Below, one piece after another: positions 8,940-16,047 of a stretch of 64,000 nt of DNA. Numbering within the stretch: the first letter of the stretch is position 1; each line of letters opens with the position of its first letter. A program made the position numbers and the translations under genes. The notes beneath the pieces are model-generated. The model searched no databases, had not been told where the DNA came from, and was given only the letters and a program-made list of their open reading frames with translations. The stretch comes from Nitrosomonas sp. Nm51 (GTDB lineage Bacteria > Pseudomonadota > Gammaproteobacteria > Burkholderiales > Nitrosomonadaceae): NCBI RefSeq assembly GCF_900111165.1, contig NZ_FOGH01000011.1:1-64000 (forward strand), written 5' to 3'.

Positions 8940-9866
8940 TTATTCAAAACTTTCCAGCCGGAATTGAAATTGAGCCGGGTCGGTCAACGACAGTACCACG
9001 TTATTCAATAACGCGTTCTCATTGATAATAACCGATGGAATCACCAGCGTGCGGTTCTGGCCCGAAAATGCCGCCATATTTGCAGGCCCGGCTTCAAGCG
9101 GCGTCACACTGGCAGTATCCAGTTCGAACACGATATCCGGTTCCACTGCGATCAGCAGCAGGCGTACATCGTACATCTCGCCGTTACCGGTATCGACCGC
9201 AAACGTTAATGCATTCCCGTCAAACACTGCGGTTACATCATGCAAAGTCACAGAATTGACCAGCACGAAATTTTCCACTTGAACAGGTTCTGACACATCA
9301 AAATTAACCGTCGGCGTGCTCGACAGTGCGCCGCCGAAATTGACGCGTTGCAAGCCTGCTATCGTGTCGAAAAGAATCATGCCGTCATACAGAATTTTTG
9401 CAAACACCGTAAAGCCTCCATTCTGGGTATCCAAAAATGCCGGAGGGCCGGTATTGTCGTCAAGATTGATGAACCACTGGCTGGTGGCGCTGTTCGGATC
9501 GCTGCCCAGCTTGGCCATGGCGACCGTACCGCGTACATTGGAAAGGCCAAATTCGTTTACTACGGGATCGAACGTATTAACTTGTGTTACACCCGCACCG
9601 TTGCTGCCGCTGGTGACTTTGAATCCGCCACCCTGAATGACGAAGCCCGGCTCGCTGCGGTGAAAAATGCTTTGATCATAAGCGCCGCTGTCAATATAGC
9701 GGATAAAATTGGCCACCGTCAGGGGTGCCTGCCGTTCAAGCAGCTCCATGCAAAAGCCGCCTAGATTTGTGTTAAAACATGCGACAGGATTGGCTTGCGT
9801 TGCAGTCGAACATAACAGCAAGCCCAAGGCAACGATACTTTTTGGAAAATTTCGAATTGAGGCCAT
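8940..9866 (-). CDS. secreted cyclophilin-type peptidyl-prolyl isomerase with extra C-terminal domain
   Basis: This is a cis-trans prolyl isomerase of the cyclophilin fold acting in the periplasm or outside. I choose the ATG at 9866, which gives a clean signal peptide (SIVALGLLLCSTATQANP); an ATG at 9923 is possible. The cyclophilin domain (about residues 25-185) carries the active-site signatures FHRSEPGFVIQGGGF, GTVAMAK, DPNSATSQWFINL and FTVFAKIL. About 120 residues follow that are rich in beta-type sequence and match no family I recognise. Simple periplasmic cyclophilins end near residue 190, so the tail is an addition. It is convergent with the LysR gene. Confidence 0.88.
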   Translation of the reverse strand: MASIRNFPKSIVALGLLLCSTATQANPVACFNTNLGGFCMELLERQAPLTVANFIRYIDSGAYDQSIFHRSEPGFVIQGGGFKVTSGSNGAGVTQVNTFDPVVNEFGLSNVRGTVAMAKLGSDPNSATSQWFINLDDNTGPPAFLDTQNGGFTVFAKILYDGMILFDTIAGLQRVNFGGALSSTPTVNFDVSEPVQVENFVLVNSVTLHDVTAVFDGNALTFAVDTGNGEMYDVRLLLIAVEPDIVFELDTASVTPLEAGPANMAAFSGQNRTLVIPSVIINENALLNNVVLSLTDPAQFQFRLESFE

Positions 9867-9923
9867 GACAGGTCGATGAATGATTAATGAATTGAAAACA
9901 ATATTATACGGAACAGCTGTCAT

Positions 9924-10573
9924 TTAGGTGAAAATACTGAACGCATGCGGTAAACGTGGTGCCGCCAGTCAGGATTGACTTGTATTTTTGGCAAGAATGC
10001 CGTCAAAGATGTTTATCCGTATATCGTATCCGCACCGGATCAAGCGAATCCGGCTGTGTAAATGCTTGTTGTACCTGCCATAGACGCATCGGCGAATACG
10101 TATGTATGGTATGTTTCAATAGCAACAGGCGTTAATCATAACGATGGCTGCGGCAAGTCTCCAACGGAGACTGTCAGTGGTCAGCGGCCGCCCAAATCCG
10201 CAAACACAGACGGAAAAAAATGACTGAGTTTAACCGCTACGCCGTCAATCAGTCGCGCTATCCAATATTCGTTCGCAAGACTCAGCCCCTTCCAGCAAGT
10301 CATCAACCACGCCCGGTTTTCGAACAATCGATCATTTATTCATAGCGTTGGTTTTTTTGTCACGCGCAATGAAAAACAAGCCGGTTCTATGAAGCGGGAT
10401 GACAATTTTGTTTGCGCCAGCCGTTGATTCGAACCGAATCGAACCGTTTTGCGATGTCAGTCGTATAACCGATAAAGCCGGAACGTAATTGCGTGCTCCG
10501 CATGAGCAGACCGGTTTTTTCCGGCCGGATTGATTTCAGTCCCACGGGATTCAATACTATTAGTAAGGAGATT
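9924..10573. other. long non-coding interval before the capsid-like cassette
   Basis: About 650 bp lie between the divergent cyclophilin and capsid-like genes with no coding frame I can support, no tRNA and no recognisable transposon end. The ORF upstream of 10574 has no ribosome site and no conservation-like sequence, so I treat it as leader. Such a long gap is unusual in this dense window and could mark the edge of an acquired segment or hold a regulatory leader. Confidence 0.5.
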
Positions 10574-10576
10574 ATG

Positions 10577-11596
10577 ATGTCTACTATTGGCGATAATGCA
10601 CGGTTGCTTTCAAACGACGTTCAGGCGAAATGGCTGATTGAAGATTTTCCGTTTCGTATTCAACTGGCCAGCGTTTTCCCTTTTTATCCGGTTGCCGGGG
10701 ATGCGTTGCGTTACACCACAACGCCGGTGTTGCAGCCCGGCGTGACGATTGGATTTGAAGAGGGGATAGTCGAGGACACCAAAATGCCCAATGACGCATC
10801 CCGCGTCTTTTCATTCGCCGAGATTGCCACGCAGTTCCGGGTTTCATATAAAGCGCAGGATATTTTTTCATCGAATGTCAACGACCAGGTATCCGTACAA
10901 ATGGCGCTGGCCATCCGGGAGCTGCTCTACAAGTTCTGGACGTTGTTCGAATCGGGCGATTCTGTCAATGCCGGAGAATTCGACGGTTTGCATAAACTGG
11001 CCGATCCGTCGCGGGTGCTGGATCTCGGTTTTCAACCGCTCACGCTGGAAGTACTGGAACAGGGCAAGGAGCTGGTACGCACCAACGATGGCCGCGGCAC
11101 AGTGCTGTTTACCAACAGCACCGGTAAGCGCGCGATTCATGCGGCGCACTGGACGCGTGGACTGACCCCACAGTATACCGACATGATTTTTCCATGTCCG
11201 CGCAATGAAAATCAGGCGGAACAGGTTTTAACCTTTGACGGCGCACCGGTTTATGTCAACGACCTGAATCAGAATCTGGGCGGCAGCCCGGACGCGCCGG
11301 ACGGTGAACCCGTACCGGAAAATCCCCTGGCGCCTGACAGCGCAGGAACAGGCACCAACATCTGGTTTTTTTCCATGGGCGAAAACAACCTGCACGGCAT
11401 GACGCCCGCGGCGCTGGATACGGGACTGTTCGTGACACGTTCTACAATGCTGCCGGATGGGTCCACCCTGGTCTACCATGTGACAATGCCTGCCAGCATT
11501 GCGCTTGGCAGCGCCAGCAGCCTGGCCGTGATCAAGAACGCCGTAATTCCGGCACAGCGTAGCCCATTGATTGACTTTGATATCCGGGGAGCATAG
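10577..11596 (+). CDS. HK97-fold major capsid-like protein
   Basis: The start is the second ATG (10577), six bases after AGGAG (10566-10570). The 339-residue protein reads like a phage/encapsulin-type coat protein. The features are an E/N-arm-like N-terminus (LIEDFPFRIQLASVFPFYPV), a spine-helix region (VSVQMALAIRELLYKFWTLFESGDS), the P-domain style LEQGKELV...GRGTVLFTNSTGKRAI, then TFDGAPVYVNDLN, IWFFSMGENNLHGMTP and a closing strand with VYHVTMPASIALGSASSLAVIKN. These blocks follow the order seen in small HK97 coat proteins (helix, 'R..' helix, G-x-P-[IV]-Y-x-ND loop, 'G..GL' segment, final A-domain strand). No portal, terminase, protease or tail gene is nearby, so this is not an ordinary prophage. 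A domesticated capsid, encapsulin-like shell or phage-derived delivery particle are options. Fold assignment is by pattern only. Confidence 0.6.
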   Translation: MSTIGDNARLLSNDVQAKWLIEDFPFRIQLASVFPFYPVAGDALRYTTTPVLQPGVTIGFEEGIVEDTKMPNDASRVFSFAEIATQFRVSYKAQDIFSSNVNDQVSVQMALAIRELLYKFWTLFESGDSVNAGEFDGLHKLADPSRVLDLGFQPLTLEVLEQGKELVRTNDGRGTVLFTNSTGKRAIHAAHWTRGLTPQYTDMIFPCPRNENQAEQVLTFDGAPVYVNDLNQNLGGSPDAPDGEPVPENPLAPDSAGTGTNIWFFSMGENNLHGMTPAALDTGLFVTRSTMLPDGSTLVYHVTMPASIALGSASSLAVIKNAVIPAQRSPLIDFDIRGA

Positions 11597-11598
11597 CC

Positions 11599-12927
11599 AT
11601 GGCCGAAAAATTTTTCACCGAAGCCGTTTCCGGTACCAGCGCACAGGATGCACCCGCGCCGGAACAACGGAAGCCAGCATTACAAACCAATCCGGACGCA
11701 GTCAGAACGCAGCTTCAGAGTGCGCCTGTACCGGTAAAATTCAAGCAGTCGGTGCAAGGCGTTATGCCCGCTGCGCGGTTGCCATTGGCTGAACCTGTGC
11801 ATTCATGCACCGCCGATGGTTTCTGTTCGCACACACTGGGAACAATGGAGCGGGAATCCGCCGGTTTGTCCGCAGCATCAGGGAATACGAATATAATGCA
11901 GCCGTTTTATCTGACCGATGCGATGGTCAACCTGACCCAGCTTGAACACGCCGCCGCAGGACTACACTGGTTCGATGCGCGTCCGCTGTCGGCGCTGATC
12001 ACCAACTCGTATTTTCTCGAGACCTGTTTTTTTCCGCCTGTCTATTGGTGTCTTTGTCCTTCAGATCCGTCTAAAAAGATTAGCAAAGAATGTAACGACC
12101 TGTGGCTTAAAGCGGTAAAAACGTTTAAAGACAAGGGCCATCTCACAGCAACCGAATACACCGAACTGTTGAAAAAATGTCCTGAATTTATGAAACTTTT
12201 TTATAAAGATACAAAGAATGAGAGTGATACAGTCTATCCAGTATTCAAATTAAAAACCACAGTTTTAGCTAACCTTGACGCTTTCGAGGAATGGAAGAAG
12301 AAAGCGGATGAAGAAGCCAAAAAGAAACAGAAGAAAATTGAAGATGCAGAAAAAAAAGAACAGGAAGCGTACGATAAAAGTCATGGAGGAAAGGGCCATT
12401 CTCCTTGCGAATGCTGGGAATTGGTTGGCTACGCTGCGTATACAAACGGAAATAGAATTCCGATAACAAGTAAGTTTTCTGACAAACCGACTAAAATACC
12501 TAAGGAAAACGTATGCTTAGTGTCAGGTCAGGGTAAAGAAGTAAAAGGAATGCATGAATTTAAGTCTATTTCCGGCCGCCCGAATTGTTGCACGTTTGAG
12601 TACTTATCAAAATATGTTCAAGTGGCGCATTCCTTACCGAAGGGGGGTAACATAAAACCGAAATATACTGGCATTGAGCATGGAAAGTATAAAAGTTACA
12701 ATCAATATGCTGAATACGAATATTGGCTTACCTTGACTTCAACCCCGAATCACTATGGTTGGGAGTATATGAACATTATCAACAATTTCAAAGTCGGAAA
12801 AAAAAGACAAGCGGAAGTGACAGAATCAATAGAATCAAATCAGTTAAATAAAGGACTCGGAAAAATTGAAATGAATATTGACGGCGTAAACTGCCCTGCC
12901 AAAACGCTTTGGTATTTAGCTGAATAA
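11599..12927 (+). CDS. unrecognised mosaic protein paired with the capsid-like gene
   Basis: The gene starts two bases after the capsid-like stop with a good GGGGAG site, so the two are translationally coupled. I do not recognise the family. Residues 1-80 are Ala/Pro/Gln-rich and look disordered. Residues about 80-155 hold a compact segment (FYLTDAMVNLTQLEHAAAG, LETCFFPPVYWCLCP). Residues 230-260 are an almost pure Lys/Glu/Ala coiled coil (EEWKKKADEEAKKKQKK). The rest is Cys-, Tyr- and Lys-rich (CECWEL, NCCTFEY, HYGWEYMNIINNF). Base composition changes inside the gene: the first 450 bp are GC-rich like the neighbours and the remainder is clearly AT-rich. Cargo of the shell, a structural partner or a toxin-like variable C-terminus are all only hypotheses. 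Confidence 0.6.
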   Translation: MAEKFFTEAVSGTSAQDAPAPEQRKPALQTNPDAVRTQLQSAPVPVKFKQSVQGVMPAARLPLAEPVHSCTADGFCSHTLGTMERESAGLSAASGNTNIMQPFYLTDAMVNLTQLEHAAAGLHWFDARPLSALITNSYFLETCFFPPVYWCLCPSDPSKKISKECNDLWLKAVKTFKDKGHLTATEYTELLKKCPEFMKLFYKDTKNESDTVYPVFKLKTTVLANLDAFEEWKKKADEEAKKKQKKIEDAEKKEQEAYDKSHGGKGHSPCECWELVGYAAYTNGNRIPITSKFSDKPTKIPKENVCLVSGQGKEVKGMHEFKSISGRPNCCTFEYLSKYVQVAHSLPKGGNIKPKYTGIEHGKYKSYNQYAEYEYWLTLTSTPNHYGWEYMNIINNFKVGKKRQAEVTESIESNQLNKGLGKIEMNIDGVNCPAKTLWYLAE

Positions 12928-12955
12928 ATGCAAGCTGCTATCAGCTTTGAATCCT

Positions 12956-12993
12956 AAAAAGCGGCCCGGGTGATAGTATTCGGGCTGCTTTTT
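12956..12993. terminator. bidirectional intrinsic terminator
   Basis: A GC-rich stem (AAAAAGC-GGCCCG pairing with CGGGC-TGCTTTTT) with A-tract on one side and T-tract on the other lies between the convergent mosaic gene and the anti-sigma factor gene. It can terminate transcription from both strands. Confidence 0.85.
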
Positions 12994-12997
12994 AGTT

Positions 12998-13627
12998 TTA
13001 CTCTGCAATAAATTCCAACCCTTCAATTAACACCGCGGCGAAAACAAGCGGTTCTTTTCCAACAGATTGCAGCGCATGCACCGAGCCTGTGGGCCGGTGT
13101 ATGCAATCGCCGGGGTGATAGACTGCGCCATTGACTTCTTTCATCTGACCTTGAAGCACGAACGACCATTCGTCGCCCAGATGCCGGTGAGCGGCGATCA
13201 TTTTGCCGGGTTCGACGTAGACCAGCCCGCAATCGGCGTTTTCGGCAATCTGCGGCCCACCCTCAAAATGGTACAAATGTGTGCCGGGAAAAGCGTTGAA
13301 TTGCCATGTTTCCGCTGACACATGATTCAGACTGGATAAATGTTTTTCGATGGCCGCCCGCTTCAAATCAAAAAAACCGCAAAGCCGTTCTACAAAACCG
13401 GCAAAGCGTGTTTCGTGCCGGACGGAATGCAGGATGCGCTCCCGCAGGTTTTGCGGCGGGGCCAGTGGCTGTTCCGCTTCGGCCAGTAACGTCAATGCAC
13501 GCTCGATATCCCGCAATGCTGCCTTGTCCTGAGCGGATGAGTCGATTTCAGCCTGCAGCGTTTTTGCGGTTTTTTCATCGAGAATGCCTAATGCATACTC
13601 GATCAGTTTATTATCGCGGTCGGGCAT
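12998..13627 (-). CDS. ChrR-like cupin anti-sigma factor
   Basis: The protein of about 209 residues has a short N-terminal anti-sigma region and a C-terminal cupin domain with the metal-ligand pattern AHRHLGDEW...H (about residues 140-185), as in ChrR-type anti-sigma factors that hold ECF sigma factors and sense singlet oxygen or related stress. The N-terminal part lacks the His-x3-Cys-x2-Cys zinc motif of ChrR itself, so it resembles zinc-free anti-sigma domains. The ATG at 13627 has GGAG nine bases before it and overlaps the sigma gene by 17 bp, indicating coupled synthesis of sigma and anti-sigma. Confidence 0.8.
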   Translation of the reverse strand: MPDRDNKLIEYALGILDEKTAKTLQAEIDSSAQDKAALRDIERALTLLAEAEQPLAPPQNLRERILHSVRHETRFAGFVERLCGFFDLKRAAIEKHLSSLNHVSAETWQFNAFPGTHLYHFEGGPQIAENADCGLVYVEPGKMIAAHRHLGDEWSFVLQGQMKEVNGAVYHPGDCIHRPTGSVHALQSVGKEPLVFAAVLIEGLEFIAE

Positions 13628-14177
13628 GTGTTTTTTCTCCACTCGATTCCAATGCGCCGCGCAAATGCCGGATTGCGGCCGACAATCTGGATTTCACTGT
13701 ACCGACCGGTATCTGGCATCGCTCGGCGATTTCCGAACATGTTAAACCTTCATAGTAACTCAGCACAATGACGGTGTACTGTGACTCGGGCAGTTGTTCG
13801 ACAGCGGAACGCGCATACTGCCATTCGGCCAGTTGATCCGGTGCCGGTTCGGTTGTCTGAACCGCACCGGATTCATCATATGCATCTGCCGAAAAAATTT
13901 TTTGCGTACGCGCAAGTTGACGCAACCGATCAACCGCGCGGCTACGCACCCGCATCAGAATCCAGGTGCGCGCCGAACTGCGCGAGGCATCAAAATCCGC
14001 GGCTTTGTTCCAGATTTCCAGAAACACATCATGAATCAGATCCTCGGCGTCTTTTCGTGATTTCAAAATCCTGGTTGCAACAGCGAACATGTGCATCACA
14101 TGACGCTCGTACAATTGTGCCAGCGCATGGTGCTGCTGCTGTGCGATCTGCCGTATTAATTGCGTATCGATATCCAC
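13611..14177 (-). CDS. ECF RNA polymerase sigma factor
   Basis: This is an ECF (group 4) sigma factor with region 2 (LYERHVMHMFAVATRIL, DAEDLIHDVFLEIW) and region 4 (LPESQYTVIVLSYYEGLT, EIAERCQIPVGTVKSRL). With its overlapping ChrR-like partner it resembles the ECF11-type stress sigma pairs. I place the start at the GTG at 14177. The open frame continues upstream to 14261, but those 28 codons fall largely inside the family A repeat at 14210-14375 and encode a peptide also predicted from another repeat copy, so they are unlikely to be native. The repeat inserted about 33 bp ahead of the start must have replaced or separated the original promoter. Confidence 0.9.
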   Translation of the reverse strand: MDIDTQLIRQIAQQQHHALAQLYERHVMHMFAVATRILKSRKDAEDLIHDVFLEIWNKAADFDASRSSARTWILMRVRSRAVDRLRQLARTQKIFSADAYDESGAVQTTEPAPDQLAEWQYARSAVEQLPESQYTVIVLSYYEGLTCSEIAERCQIPVGTVKSRLSAAIRHLRGALESSGEKTHARPR

Positions 14178-14209
14178 AATGCTTCCCGCTATCGTGTGAA
14201 TGTGGCGTG

Positions 14210-14375
14210 TTAGGAGCCGTTCATAAATAACTGTAACACCTGGATCGCATCTGGCGGGCACACTGCGGCGTTGTTCGTCGCCGCCATAACCTTGTGCTAC
14301 GACTCATCCTCCCGCATTGCATTGCATCCCGCCAGACGCGCCCAATTGTCACACTTATTTATTCGCGGCTCCTTA
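14210..14375 (+). repeat. repeat family A, full copy 2
   Basis: This 166-bp copy has the same orientation as copy 1, with TTAGGAGCCGTTCATAAATA at the left and ATTTATTCGCGGCTCCTTA at the right. It separates the sigma factor gene from the regulator gene, both on the minus strand, and occupies almost the whole interval, including where the sigma promoter would be expected. Confidence 0.9.
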
Positions 14376-14394
14376 GTGTTTTATCCACTTCATT

Positions 14395-15060
14395 TTACAA
14401 CCGATTTGCGGAACACGGCGAAGTTTTTGCCAATACCCCGAAACAGCAGCTTTTGCCGCCTTTAACGATGCATGTTTTATGCGTAATATCCGCATTCAGC
14501 AAGGAAGTCAGCAAGCTTAAATCCAATGCGCAAACCTTGTGGCATTGTTCGGCTATCCGATGATAAACACAGTTGTTGGCCGTGATTTCAGCATAAAATT
14601 CAGAATTGCGTGTTACATCAGTGTCATAACCGAGTTCCCGCAGTATGGCCGCCACTTCATTTACTTTGTCGGTTTGTGCCTGATGCCTGTCGACCCGGCC
14701 TGTAAATTCCAGAGCGAATTGTCTGCCCAGTTCTGTCAGGCAGGACTCCAGTTCTTTCTCTCCCAGGTTTTTTTTGAGCCAGGCAAGCAACGTGCTGGCC
14801 AGCAATGCATAGTGCCTTGGAAAAAGTTCCAGTCCATTGGGTGTCAATGTATAAACTTTGCCGGGCCTGCCGCCGGTACTGTGCAACAATGCGCTTTGGA
14901 TAAAACCGCTGGCGCTCAGACTGGATAGGTGTTGATTAATCGCGTTACGGGAAATTTCGAGCAGGCCGGCCAGTTCATCGATCGTCAGTCCGTTGCGGTG
15001 ATGCAGCAGAACTGTCAGCAGCGCTTGCTGGCGTTGCCCTAGATGCAAAATTGCAGACAT
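14395..15060 (-). CDS. SufR-like HTH regulator with Cys cluster (COG2345 type)
   Basis: This 221-residue regulator has an N-terminal winged helix-turn-helix (residues 8-75: LTIDELAGLLEISRNAINQH, then GRPGKVYTLT wing) and a C-terminal domain with cysteines at 164, 173, 177, 197, 205 and 206 (C-x12-C then GGKSCCF). This layout matches SufR/COG2345 proteins, whose C-terminal cysteines bind an iron-sulfur cluster and make DNA binding respond to Fe-S or redox state. It is divergent from two small membrane protein genes, with an AT-rich 144-bp interval, so local regulation of those genes is likely. Cluster binding is inferred from the family. Confidence 0.82.
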   Translation of the reverse strand: MSAILHLGQRQQALLTVLLHHRNGLTIDELAGLLEISRNAINQHLSSLSASGFIQSALLHSTGGRPGKVYTLTPNGLELFPRHYALLASTLLAWLKKNLGEKELESCLTELGRQFALEFTGRVDRHQAQTDKVNEVAAILRELGYDTDVTRNSEFYAEITANNCVYHRIAEQCHKVCALDLSLLTSLLNADITHKTCIVKGGKSCCFGVLAKTSPCSANRL

Positions 15061-15137
15061 AAGATACTGTCACTATATTGAATAGTTAATCAATTATTAA
15101 TTTAATGTAAGGCCACCCGGCTTATAACATATAAATA

Positions 15138-15167
15138 TTGTAAAAGTAATAATAGTTGCAGTATAGT
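15138..15167 (+). promoter_or_regulatory. candidate promoter for the membrane protein pair
   Basis: TTGTAA (15138-15143) and TATAGT (15162-15167) are separated by 18 bases and lie 38 bp before the ATG at 15205, within an AT-rich divergent interval. The sequence between 15075 and 15105 has short overlapping inverted repeats (TTAAT/ATTAA type) that could be the operator of the divergent Cys-cluster regulator. Confidence 0.4.
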
Positions 15168-15204
15168 ACACATTTTTAATTTTTTGAGTGGGAGGAAGGA
15201 AAGA

Positions 15205-15549
15205 ATGTTGACTTATGCGATTGTTATTTTTGCCATCGCGGCTATCGGCGGTGTTTTTATGGCTACCAAGGTATTTTCGGGGCAGTTGGCTCCCTGGCCG
15301 TTATCGATCGTACACGCGTTACTGGGTGCAACCGGCTTGATTATGCTGATTATAATGGTACTTGAGGGTTCTGCAGCGGGTGCGGTTACCGCGGCGCTTG
15401 GGTTGCTTGTGGTAGCAGCACTGGGCGGTTTTTATCTTGCTTCCTTGCATATGAAACAGGTTGTCGCCCCTAAAAATGTGGTTATTATCCATGCCGGCGT
15501 CGCAGTTGTCGGTTTTCTTATTCTGTTAAGTGTATTTTTGGGGCTATAA
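15205..15549 (+). CDS. small four-helix integral membrane protein
   Basis: A strong ribosome site (GGAGGAAGGAAAGA) precedes the ATG at 15205; the frame upstream starting with TTG is not needed. The 114-residue product is almost wholly hydrophobic, with four membrane helices (MLTYAIVIFAIAAIGGVFM, IVHALLGATGLIMLII, TAALGLLVVAALGGFYLA, VVIIHAGVAVVGFLILL). His residues in helices 2 and 4 (IVHALLG, IIHAGVA) could be haem or metal ligands, which is speculative. It is probably co-transcribed with the DUF2231 gene 18 bp downstream. Function unknown. Confidence 0.75.
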   Translation: MLTYAIVIFAIAAIGGVFMATKVFSGQLAPWPLSIVHALLGATGLIMLIIMVLEGSAAGAVTAALGLLVVAALGGFYLASLHMKQVVAPKNVVIIHAGVAVVGFLILLSVFLGL

Positions 15550-15567
15550 ACAAACAGGAATAATGCC

Positions 15568-15996
15568 ATGACACATCCCTTGCACCCTATATTGGTTCAT
15601 TTTCCAATTGCCGCATGGTTTTTTGCGACAGCGGGCGATATCGCCAGCTTGTTTCTCGGAATGCAGGCAGGCTGGGCTGCCGGGGTGCTGCTGGTCATTG
15701 GCGTTGTCACGGCAATATTTGCCATGGTTGCGGGATTGCTGGAACTGGCAAAGATTGACCAGCAGAGCGACGCCATGAAAATTGCCAATCAGCATATGAT
15801 GCTGGCTATGGTCAGCTGGTCGCTCTATTCAGTCAGCCTTTTTTTGCGCCTGGATGGAGCGGCGCTGGTACAGCCCAGCGGTGCCGCAATTCTTTTCTCA
15901 GTACTGGGATTTATATCCTTATGTGCTACAGGGTGGTATGGCGGCAGACTCGTTTTTGAACATGGAATAGGTGTCCGGAAAAAGCAGAGTGATTGA
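15568..15996 (+). CDS. DUF2231 family membrane protein
   Basis: This 142-residue protein has four membrane helices and the DUF2231 N-terminal signature HPLHPILVHFPIAAWFF, with the conserved His pair that gives the family its look of a cytochrome-like membrane protein. It follows the small membrane protein with an 18-bp gap and is likely in the same operon, perhaps under the divergent Fe-S-type regulator. DUF2231 has no firmly established role. Confidence 0.85.
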   Translation: MTHPLHPILVHFPIAAWFFATAGDIASLFLGMQAGWAAGVLLVIGVVTAIFAMVAGLLELAKIDQQSDAMKIANQHMMLAMVSWSLYSVSLFLRLDGAALVQPSGAAILFSVLGFISLCATGWYGGRLVFEHGIGVRKKQSD

Positions 15997-16047
15997 CAAG
16001 GTTCTAAATTGGCCAGGGGGTGTCGTCAGCGGCATGCTGCCTACGGC

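Noticed and set aside
9924-10573. Coding gene in the long interval before the capsid-like gene
   Set aside because: No frame has both a ribosome site and plausible protein-like composition.
10577-12927. Prophage remnant reading of the capsid-like cassette
   Set aside because: No integrase, portal, terminase, protease or tail gene is nearby and there is no attachment-site duplication visible, so a simple prophage is not supported, though descent from one is likely.
14178-14261. N-terminal extension of the sigma factor beginning PARCDPGVTVIYE
   Set aside because: The same peptide is predicted from another family A copy (60768 onward), so it is repeat-encoded and not part of the protein family.
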